Origin: Mytilus galloprovincialis
Lineage: Eukaryota > Mollusca > Bivalvia > Mytilida > Mytilidae
Reading direction: 5' to 3'
DNA: 64,000 nucleotides
Assembly (NCBI RefSeq): GCF_965363235.1
Contig: NC_134843.1
Span: 64,395,865-64,459,864, forward strand
In this document: positions 12,901 to 24,900 of the stretch, in pieces
Layout: each line of letters begins with the position of its first letter
Position numbering within the stretch: the stretch's first letter is position 1
Made by a program: the position numbers and the translations under genes
The notes under the pieces: model-generated
What the model saw: only the letters and a program-made list of their open reading frames with translations
What the model was told of the DNA's origin: nothing
Database searches by the model: none

Positions 12901-15900
12901 TGCTCCAAATATAATTGGCCTTATTGACATAGATAAAGTTGATTACAAAGAAGAAAACTTTTCTAACTATGAGGTATATATAGTGGATGGGAACCACAGT
13001 ATTAAAGCACAAAAAGAGGCATACAGACAGACAAAAGACGAACTGTTTAGGCATCGTGGAGTTTTCATATACTGTGGTTTAACAGAAAATGAAGCAATTC
13101 TGCTTGGAATCAGCAGAAATGAGGACACTGAATCGTTTGTGAAGTTCTCTGATTTTCAGAAGGTTGATGTACTGAGGCGTCGATTGTATTCCATGACAGG
13201 CACACCAGCCCATGCTGATCCACCTACAGTTCCTAAAGAATTTAAGGATGTATTTATCACTCTACTTAACTTGCAAGGTGTAAGTAACAGTTAATTGCAT
13301 CTATATAGATCTTTTAAAAGTTGAAGTAAGAAATATGAATGGATCTGGTTTATGTTCATGCAGAAAATCTTTATGCTCTATTTGACCAAACAAAGTTGAT
13401 AGGGAAATGTTAACAATTGAAGTAATCTGCCTTAAAAGAAATCAACAAAATTGTCTAAAATCAAGCCAAATCAAATCAAAGTTTTAAACTTTAAACATAA
13501 AACTACTCAATACTACATACAGGCAAGACAAATCTCTGTGTCATCAGCTTTTCAATCAAAAACAACACCAATTCAAACAAGTATCACAAGTTGAAATTTT
13601 TGTAAGTTACAATTTATGTCCAGAACATTTTTTAGAAAGCATGAGTCTGTATAATTTATATTACTATCTACAATTACATGTAGCCCAGTCAGTAACCAAT
13701 TTATGCTTATATTATAAGATTGTTTGCTTAAGCATACTTGTCTTTATAGTTGACACTTTCAATTCAACAGTAATGTTTTTTTTTTATATTTGATCAGAAA
13801 AAAAATAATTAGCAATTCCTGCATGTATCTGCTTTACCTATAGATGTTTAACATTGTGTATCTTAGAAGCATAGTGAACATCGTGAAGGTATCAACTGAA
13901 AACTTAAAATGTTTCAAATTTTGTTCTGTTTTGTTTAAAAAAGGTGACTACTCTACTGAAGTCTGCTCCATAAATCATGCATGGTACCCAGGAAGGTACT
14001 TTCAAAATGGAGTAAACATCTGAAGAAGCAATTTTATAATTTTTGAGCATTTCACTGTATGAAAACACTCACCAATATTTAAATTCCGAAGTGCCTTCTC
14101 CATGCATGAATTTAGGAAACTGCCATGAGAAAAAATTATATATGAAATCATTTGTAATTAACTACAATGACTGTTCTGTATTTTCACAGAAAAAAGCAGT
14201 AGACAGCAAAAGCATGCTGAGGTTCCTTGCAACTGGACTTTCCTATCAATGCTATGAACTGTTTAAGAATATATGCTCAAAAAGCACTGGAAAGATTCCG
14301 GCTTCAAAATTTGATGGGTTAAAGGGTTTGAAGGAAGAAGATGCATTATTTTGTCTCATCGATCTCTCATGTAGCAACCTTCAAAGAAAAGATTGGCAGA
14401 AATTTAACTACTTGTGTCAAAGCAAGCAATCAAAGCCAAAAAAGGTATTTTTTTTTAACTTTTAGAATGTAGTAAGATGCAGCATAGTTTATGCATAACG
14501 AATTATTTCAGTAAACCTGTACATGCAGTCTACACTTCTAGTGAAAAAAGGACAGGATTAGGATTAATACAAATCTTGGAACAAATCTGTCATCATCTGA
14601 AACAAAAATTCAATAACAGTCAATTAACTCTTGATGGCATCCATACAATTTACAACAGAATAATTCCATCTTCACCATTTTGAACTCTTGGTTAAATAGT
14701 GCATCAACTCATGATAGCAAAAACAAGCCCTGGAATATTATATCAACTAGGAGATATGTGCCCCATATGCATGCTGGAATGTTTTCTACGTAAGTAAAGG
14801 CCTGTACCAAGTCAGGAATATGACATTTGTTATTCATTTTTTTTATGTGTTTGAGCTTTTGATTTTGCCATTTACTTGGGGACTTTCCGTTTTTAATTTT
14901 CCTGGGAGTTCAGTATTTTTGTGATTTTACTTTTTGCTACATAGAAAAGGAAAGTTTGCAATTAAATTGAGTATGATCTATTGGTGCGTATATTGGTAAT
15001 GACCCCTTAACCTGAAATAGAACACTAACAACAGATTAAAATTATGTTAGACATTCAATTTTTAGTTTATGTCTGACATTTTTTCAGTTGAGGAAAGATG
15101 TAACACTAAATATAAAGTTCCAAACAAAGTGTACTCAGGGTTTTATTGGACAGAAACAACTTGCAGGGAATTACACCTGGTTTCATTTCACTGATTGTAA
15201 TAACAAGCAGATTATCTTAACTGATAAAGAAATGGAAAGGCTGGTGTTTTGTAAGTTCTTTATTTATTTTTTTAAATATTTGTTTTTGTTTTTTAATGAT
15301 AAGTAGTTTTAAACACTTTCCAAATGCTACTGAATTTCTGGACAAAACTTTGGCAATTAGGTCCTTTAATATGGGACCATTTTTCAATCGAAAATCAGGT
15401 GAACTCCAAATATGTCTCCTTTTCTGCATATTCATTGAAAAAAATATAAATTCGAAAGTTTTGTATATTTTTTTTATAAGAATCATTTGTTGAAATAATA
15501 CTTTTCTTCAATTTAAATACACAACATGCGTTGTGTAAAAGATCTGAAATCTCTTACCTAAAACATTGGCATATAGATCTATGGCCTAAAAAGTTGACAT
15601 ATACAATGTAGATTTATGGCATAGATCATTGGCATATAGATCTGTGGCATAAAGAAATATTGACATTTTAAGAACTATAACCTAAAGCATTAACATATCG
15701 ACCTATGGCATCTTTTAACAGTTAATTGGAATTTTCATTATCTTTTTTTTTTCAGCATCAAAAGACAAGAGGCTTCCCATATCTTCAACTCCAAATTTGG
15801 ATGGTAATTTTTGTTAACAAGAGAAAACAATGAAAAGACAATTTTTTTTTTAAATCAGTTTTTTTCTTACAATTCCATATTAACCCTTGAAAATTGATAT

Positions 15901-18900
15901 AATACTGATGACTGTATTTTTGTTCAGCTGAGATTTAGGGAAAGACAAGAGAATAGTGATTATTTGATAGATCTTTTATATTTACCGTTGCTCCTCTGTA
16001 AGTCTGTCTGTCCCAAAAGTTATTTCAGTTCTTTAACTTTTAAGTTTCCTTCAACCAAATGTTGTGAAACTTATACACAATGCTAATTATTACCACCAAA
16101 CTCAGATTAAGTTTGAATTTGGGTGTTGTCACTTTCACAGTTCTCAAGTTATTTTCATTTATAACTAGAAACAAATAAAAAGTATACACAATGCTTATTA
16201 CCACCAAATGAAATGCAGACAAAGTTTGATATTTGGTGGGGTCTTTTTTGCTGTTCTTGTGTTATGTTCCATTGTAAATACTAAATTGCAGAGTTTGCTG
16301 TATTTATAAGTGGGAGCATGGAAACATTTTTATTTAATTTTTAATTTTGAGTATATGAACAATTAGAAATTAAAAGAAATGTAATGTGCTTTTCAGATGA
16401 ACAAGATTTTGTGGATACATCCTCATCTCAAAGAAGCAGTGGTAAGTTTTGTGATTAAAATAGATAACAAGCAACCAGAGTAAGGGTTATAGCAATAAAC
16501 AGAAAAAAAACTAAACAGTTTTTGTAGATGGCATCCAATGAAATTTACTAGATTACAGGCTCTTGATTCCGGAGAGGCACTAAAACAATGTGACAGGGTT
16601 TAACATGTTTGTAAGCACTTGACACCCCTCCTAACTTGGTGTAACGTTGAAAGGATAGAACAAACTCATTAACAATCAGTTGAAAAGAATCACATCAGTA
16701 CTCCAAAAAGTTTGTTCTCATTGCTACCTAATTATATGTAAAATTAATCTCTATCGGGTGGATTCACTTTCCTAACAGAATAATATGTTAACCTGTACAT
16801 TGAATATTAAAGAAATAGAGAGATTTGAACACACCAAAATTGTTGATTGCAGAAATGTGCCATATCATATATTGCTGCTTAAATGATTAATCTCCTTCAT
16901 TAAAATGAAATCCTTAGTAATTTTAAAATAAAAGTTTGTTTGCATATCTTTTTACTTGTTATTTAAAAAACATAGGTATTTTTTTCTTCAGACCTTGATT
17001 CAACAGATCAATTTTTGACAGGAGCAGAATGTGGTAAGTTTTGGCTCACTTACAATAAATGTCACTGAAGTCAAACTATGGCATGCTGATATTGTAATCT
17101 GTCGTTGGCTTTTCAACAGTTGTGAAAATTTCCAGTAAGTCAATTTAAGGAGTGTCACTAAATGTAAGTCAATGATATATGATATGCATTTTTCTTGGGT
17201 TGGCATATCATTTCCCTGTAGATCATTTGGATGCCATCCCAAGTTGTTATACATTGTACTTCTAAAATTTACTTTGAAACTTTTGAACAGTATATTTATA
17301 AAAAAAGAAGATGTGGTATGATGGCTAATGAGACAATTCTCCACAAGAAACCATTAATGACACAGAAATTGACAGCTATGTGTCACTGTACAGCCTTCAA
17401 CAATGAGCAAAGCCCATATAGTATAATCAGCTATAAAAAAAAATTACAAATGTAAAATAATCAAAACTAGAATACTAACTGCCTAATTAATGTAAAAAAC
17501 ATTGAACAGAATGTGGTGGGGTTTAATAAATTAGTCCGAACCCATTCCTCCCCGTAACCGGGGACACAGTGGTGTAACAGTGCAACATAAAAATGAACTA
17601 TAAAAATGATTTGTCAGTTTGTGGTTATAGACACATTTATATACTGAAATATGTTCTATTTTAGCAGCTACCACTTCGTTTCTGGGAACTACAAGTTTTT
17701 CATCTAATGGTATGTTAGACAAAAGACTATTTTCATATTACCGACTTTTGACTGGTTTATATTATTGTTCGACAGGTTACCTACGACATCCAGGTACTCG
17801 GTCAATTAAGATAAAAGTAAAGAAGTGACATCAAACATTAGATCTGTACAATTCTTAGGGGAAATATACTGCTTCATATTCTCTTTACACGACAAACTCA
17901 TTAGTAAATAGTAAAATTTCCCCTCAAACCACACCAATTAAATGTTTAATGTTACTTCTTAACGTTGCTCTTAATCGACTGAGTGCAAGGATGTCGTAGG
18001 TTATAAACAGTAATCAAGGATAACTTTTGTTTTAATGTTTCTGTCTTACATGTATATACTGTTTACTGTAATTGTGTATTCTACTTGTACTCCTCTTTAC
18101 ACCCTTTAGAAAAATCCTTTTCAGTATTTAAATGCAGTTCAAAAGAGTTTGCAATTTTTTTAAAGTCTGCTATTTTATATTTCACTCTTATTTTTCAACA
18201 TGACTGGCCACGTAAATTGAAATACTTAATGAAGAAAACTGTTTTGTTCCAGGAAATCCTTCTATTTTTTGTTCCCACACTTGTCACCCAGTATATTAGC
18301 ATTAATTTAGAGTTCCCAATATCAAATATAATCTTTTTGTATGTGATCAAGTTTACATGCATGTGTGAAATGTTCTAATTTTTAAATTTTCAAATATTAA
18401 AAACAGATTAACAATTTCTTTTTTGATAAATGGGATTTTTAAACCCTATATTTTATTTTTACTTAGTCATCACTTTTTAGGAACACTTTATTTATAGTGA
18501 TTATGATAATTGTCACACCTGAAACAAAGTTAGTTAGATAAGAACTGCTTCTCATTAAGTAAAGTTATTGTATATAAAGTTGAATTAATTAATTTAAAAG
18601 GTTGTGGGCTCTGTTTTTTCTCTCCTACCTATAGGAGTCTATTGCTGTATTTTGAAGAAAAAAGACTTTCAATTAATGCGAAATTTTCAGTGATAAGTTT
18701 TCTGCTTAAGTAAGCTTGAAAGGAACTTCTTCTGAAAGATCAATGTTATTATCTAATAGTTTTATTACTATCAGTACATAGCAGTACACTATTCCAGGCC
18801 CTGCCCTTAGGTCATTGTAAAGTTTTCTGTCTTAGTCATTTTGATAAGAGTAACTTTAGATACATCAATGATTTTTTTTTTGAATTTGCATTACTATTAG

Positions 18901-21900
18901 TACACATCAGATTGAAGATTATTTCAAGGCCATGCCATCGATTGAAGGTTCTTGTTTAGTGACTTTGAATTAAGTATAAATTTTCAGTGTAAAGTTTTCT
19001 TATTTAGTCAGTTTGACAGGATCTTCTTGTGAAAGATCAATGATACTTTGTATAAAGTTGCATGTCTATCAGAAAATATCAGTTTTGCAATTTTGTTAGA
19101 GGCCCTGCTGCTTAGTATATGGTCCAATGATTTTGAATGTTAAGTTTTCTTGTTAAGTCAGTTTGATAGGAGCTACTGATAAAATAAAAGATATTTTGCA
19201 TAGTTTTAAGTGGTACATCTATTACTATCCATAGGCAGATCCATTACTGGATCATGACTGGAGCCCCCCCCCCTTTAGGGCAGTCAGTAGGCCCCCCTTA
19301 CAAAAATTTCTGGATCCGCCACTGCTATCAGTACATATCAAAATGATGACTGTTTTATGGCTCTGTCCTTAGTCATGGTACAGTGATTTTAATTAATAAG
19401 CAGTGATGCTGTCCATCAAATTTGCTTTTTCTAAAATTCTGCAGACAGACAAGATGCAATGTTTTTATTATTATTTAAGGAGAAACATTTTCTAATGACC
19501 GGCTTACAATATTATCCCTATTATTATACACAGTTCTGTAATTGCAGGTACCAAAAGTTCCCTGGGTATATCATTTTCAATGAAACTAAGTGGTAAGTTT
19601 TGTAAAATTATTCTTGCAAGATTCACTCTTAAAAATATTACATTACACAACCATGGCTTTCTGTTCAATTGTTTGTAAAAAGTAAAATCACAAAAATACT
19701 GAACTTAGAGGAAGATCAATTCGGACAGTCCATAATCACATGGCAAAATCAAATAACAAAACGCATCAAAAACGAATGGACAAGAACTGTCATATTCCTG
19801 ACTTGGTACAGACATTTTTAAATGTAGAAAATGGTGGATTAAACCTGGTTTTACAGTGCTAACCCTCTCACTTTGATGACAGTCTCATCAAATTCCGTTA
19901 TATTTACAATGGTGCGTTAACTAAACAGACACACAATCAATAAAATAGTCAAAATATGGGTACAGCAGTCATCATCATGTAACAATTTTAAAAGGAACAA
20001 TTTAACAGAACACAAAAACATCTATCTACAAACACATTCATTGATTTGCGTGTCTGACGTCAGAAAATTTTATACGTCACATGTATTTGTCTTTCAATGT
20101 ACATACAAACAATTTTAAAATTTCACATATGCAATGTTAGCATACAGGGTTAAAAAATCAAAAGTATGTAAGAATAAATTTCAGAAATAGACCAAGATTT
20201 GAAATAGTCCAAAAGTTATATAGAATTTATAAGAATCCACAAATAGTTAATTCCACTATGCGATTGAAGTGAAAATATTTTTAACACATAAAAACTAACT
20301 TTACATGTTTTGAAATATTGTTAATTTTTTTTATTAGTCAAGTTTACTGGGAACCACTTATGGCAAGATTTTAGTATGCAGTTGTTATACTCCTGCTTTA
20401 AAAAAGTTAGGGTATACATGTTGTTTTCAATTTTTTCTCCCTCTGTCTGTCTGTCGCTCATTCCCATGAATAATTTTTCCTTGAATTTTTCTCAGGAACT
20501 GCTTTACAACTGCAAGGATTTCTGAAATTTGGTTTCAGGGTTATATGAGTCAGCTATACCATGTGATGTGTTGTCAGATTCATAAGCAACAAATTCCCAT
20601 CTACCAAACACTTGCATCATTTCAAGTTATTACATGACATCCAAGTTGAAAATTTTCATCACAATTTTCAGTAACTACATTACAAGGATTTCTGAAATTT
20701 TGGTTGATATGAGTCAGCTTTACTGTGTGCTGCGTTTTCAAATTTATCACTCAACAACTTCCTGTTCACTGAACACTTACATGCATATTTTTACACTATT
20801 AACATTTTCCAGTAGCTCACAGTTTCACTTGTTTTAACTTTGGGTTATCTCATCTTCACTGAGATGAAATGGCATATTGCACTTTTGGTCATGGTTCATT
20901 GACTTTAAATATTTTGCAGAAGTATTGCTATATTAATTTCAACATTTGGATTATTTTTAATGTCATATCAACATTTTACTTTATTTATTTGGAAAACTTG
21001 GTATTACCACACTTGATTAAGTAAAGGTTGTGTATAGATGCCTAAAAGTAAAACATACTATGGAAGGCCACTCTTTTCTACATTGTAAATGAATAATTTG
21101 AAATGACAGTTTTATAAATGTTCACCTATAAACTTGAATGATATTGTTCTAGGGTTTTTACATCACATGGCTGATTCAGATGCTGTTTTAAGAGCAGAAT
21201 CAGGAATGTTCTTAATTGAAGAAGAAGAGGTGGAGACAAAGCCAGAACAGTTGATCAGTTATACTGATGTGTTGTTGTGTCCAGAAACACAAACTGCAGC
21301 AGAGCCATACTTTAGTACAGATGCATGGCTGCTTGTTTTAAATACTCTCAAAGTATTAGAAGGTAATCAGTCTAAATATCTATAATATGGCATTGACACC
21401 TTCCCTTGGAACTGATTTTTCAAATGATATAAAAGGTTTAATCTAAATGGTTGAAAATATATTGAAAGGTACAGAAAGGCAGTCAAAAAAAAACCCCATA
21501 AAGCAAAGAACATTGGGAAAAAACAAAAATAATACCAACCAAGATATTAAACAGACCTATGTTTCTGGGATCTCCTTTACTTAAGCATGTTTAGCTCTTG
21601 AGAATATCATGTAAAAAGGAAGCATTGTTTTTCATAAGAAAAACATTTAATAGCAAATATCAGAGCATGATGCAGATATTCACAGTTTCAAAACTTATTT
21701 GAATGACTAGGTTTTTTTTAAATGATTTTATACTATAGTGTTATTTTTAAAAAGAACCTTCAATTATATTATTTTCATTACTTTTTTATGTTTTAGATAT
21801 GTATATTGTTAACACTCAGAAGAAATATGGTATGATTTCTCAATCTCGGACAAGAAAAGGCAAAGCTTTAATAGGATCAGCTAAAGGTTGGTCATAAAAA

Positions 21901-24900
21901 AAATCATTTTGAAAAGAAATATAAATATAAGGACATGATGTGTAATAGTCAATGAGACAACCATTCAGAAAAGCCCATTAAACAAGTTTTAAACAAACAG
22001 ACCATTGTACGGTCTTCAACAATAAGACAATAAGAAAAACCTATGCCTTCTGGAGAATTCAAAGTTTAAGAGACCTGAACAATAAAAATATTGGTATTCT
22101 ATTTGTCAAGAATAAATTAGAAACCTTTTTATCAAATCAATGATGTGACTATAAAAACAACCATACGAGTTATCTCATTCTGATTAGATATAGCATGTTC
22201 TGGAGGGTTATTTTGCCAATAAAAAAAGAAACATATTTTTCGCTTGAAACCCTCCTGATATTTCTGCTTAATAACACATACCATTAATACAGATGGGAAA
22301 GTGAAACATTTGATATTGATTTCAATTGTTCTTTCTCTTTAAGGCATTACTAAAAAAGTCACAATTAATAAAGCAAGCTATTGATTAAGCATCATTGTGA
22401 AGTGGGAAAAGAAGTATAATTTGAGCAAATACCATGGTTGAGATTGTGAACCATGATTTAGCATGTTACTAAGACAATTAGTATATTCTAATTCCATTTA
22501 AAGAATGTCATTGTGTGTAAAATATGACCAAGCTTTGGCTTTGTCTGAATCAGTGAACCAGTTTTAATGGTCAACAATAGTTATTATATATGATATAAAT
22601 TTAATTGCAAATTCATGTATGATTCTTGTTAACAACATTTGTAGCAGTAAAAAAAAATATTTAAAAATTTCACTTTGTAAACTTTATTATTGAATTAAGG
22701 ATCCAACAGTTTATAAATTTATTGTAGGAAGAATATTAAAAAGTGTTCAAAAAAGAAATCAGACCAGATTGATTCAGGTAATTAATTCTTTCAAGAAGAA
22801 AAAAAGGAAAAATCAAATACTTAACTGTCCTTCATTGGTTGAAAGGTCATTTTGGGAATTGCCATTTATTTGGTGTCAATCATATGTAATTAAAAACCTG
22901 CTCTTAAGAGCCTCAAGCTTTATATATTGTTGATTTTACGTTTTTGATTTATGGGAATTTATTCATAAAAATTTGAGAGAATTCTGATTAAAACTCAAAA
23001 ATGCTTTGAGGGATTTCCATGAAACTTTGGTGAGCGGTGGTGTAGTGGTGAGTGTATCGGACTACTATCACAAAGTTTCCTGGTTCAATTCCCAGTTGGA
23101 ATGAAAATTTCAGGAACTGAATTTTCAGCTCTCCCTTGACACCATTTGCGAGTATGGTCTTGAGGAAAGGATGATAGTCCGTTGGAAGGGGACAATAAAT
23201 AGCTGACCGGTGTTAAGAGAGAGCCATATCTCTTGCATGTAAGAGACACCCTTGTAGATTTCGAAAAAAAGCAGGCTAATGCCTCTACAAGGCAGCAATC
23301 ATACCTGCAAAGTGGAAAGAAATTGATATAAGTTGCAAAACTTGTTTCCCAATCCACTATAAATAAACATGTGTAAACTAAACTTTGGTGAGTTGTTTAT
23401 TTGCATTGACATACCTTCCCTTTTCTTATTTTAAATTTTGTTGATTTTATGTTTAAAAGGAGTATTGGGATTTTATTCATAAAATAGGAGGGATTTTCAA
23501 GTTTTCTAACTCTTACACAAAACGCTTTGAGCAGTTTTCCTGGTGACTTGATTACATGTATAACCACCCTTTTTTTCAATATAAATTTCTGATATGAAAT
23601 GAATACCACTGCGTTTTCATGTCTCACAATTTACCATTTTGGGGGCAGGAGTCTATTTAAGCAGTGCTCACGGTATTTCTAGCGGATCATTTCTTTAAAG
23701 CATAATGATAATGAAGAGCTGAAAGGGTGGTGAGGTGTATATCATGCCTTCATGGCCCAGTTCTTTGATAATTGTATCTGACAGACACCCACTGCCTGTT
23801 TGCAGATACTTTGAATATTTAGTTTGATGTTTGAACTTCAATGTTTTTATTACTTATTTCTCCAGTACAGCGAAATAAAACTCATTCATCTAGTTCGAGC
23901 GCATTTTCATGTTGTCAGCTACTTTGAATAATGAGTGGGTTATGCTTAGCAAAATATGGGGTGCAGTTTTGCTTTCTAAATTTCTAGCAATATATTAACA
24001 CAGTCAGTATTGTACATAAAAGTTTACCATGAATGAGCATAGTATTTTATAAAACCAATACTTTTTAAAAGGATCAGCAAGTCATTAGCAGGTCATGTGT
24101 TATATTTGTTGTTGGGTAAGGTTAATTTTATTTTACTTGTGTTAGAATATTTGGGTCACAATGAGCTACATTTATTAGATGTGTTAGCTAAGTCAAGTTA
24201 TATCTGAAGTATTTGGTGATAAGATACTTATTTTTAGAATATATTGTATTACAATTGAGCCCCTAATGTAATGGTGTGACTAGTCAGTTTCTTCATCACA
24301 GTCGCATTTAACCCTTAATAATTGATTACTTTATAGGAAAAAGAAATGTATATTCCTTCACAAGTGAAGACAGTTCTCCACTAAAATCAATGGAAGGTGA
24401 GTGAGTAAAAAAATGTTATATTCAAATTAACTTTATTTTAGAAAAAAACAATATTTAGCTCACCTTACTCATAGGGACAATGTAAGTTGAAACTATGACT
24501 TATTCTTATATCCATATAAATGATTGTCCTTAAGACCAAACAATTGTTAAACCATTTGGAAACCTGAAGCCTTATTTTTTTCTGTAGTTGTCTTGTTTCA
24601 TAATAATTTATAGGTAATGAAGATTAAAGTTATGACCTATTTGTAGGAAAAACAGATAAAAAATCCTCAACAAGTGACGACAGATCTCCATTAAAAGCAA
24701 CAGATGGTAGGTATATTTTCTTATTTCAGTATGTATATATACAGCGTTATGTTGTCCTAGATATAACTATGTGTCCAGCCTACTTCAAAGAAAAGGAATT
24801 ATATTAGGCATGTCAGATACTAGATTTAAGTTTAGTTTATAGAACAAAGTGATCCTAGACATGCTTTATTGGCTTCGTTGTCAACAGTTATATGGATCTG

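Larger units (their letters stand above)
17710..19547. other. intron 10
   Basis: Contains an inverted-repeat element (17775-18003), a degenerate tandem repeat (18690-19400) and an inserted fold-back (19230-19324). A 97-codon open stretch at 18085-18378 has no splice support and a non-protein-like composition. Confidence 0.45.
19593..21152. other. intron 11 with dispersed repeats
   Basis: A dispersed repeat fills about 19690-20110 (ACTGTCATATTCCTGACTTG, GGTGGATTAAACCTGGTTTT); its relative is at 39715-39890. A two-copy tandem repeat with CTACAAGGATTTCTGAAATT-like words lies at about 20430-20830. No exon recognised. Confidence 0.5.
21887..24336. other. intron 13 with SINE and a 50-bp optional exon
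   Basis: Holds a dispersed repeat (21930-22045), the frame-breaking exon-like segment 22728-22777, and a tRNA-like SINE (23035-23379) inserted in an older repeat (22890-23560). Confidence 0.5.

Noticed and set aside
14477..14683. 68-codon open stretch after exon 5 with protein-like text
   Set aside because: No acceptor fits the phase 0 left by exon 5 without a stop, and exon 5 joins exon 6 directly in frame.
18085..18378. 97-codon open frame in intron 10
   Set aside because: Very hydrophobic AT-driven composition, no splice sites that fit the gene, no family match.
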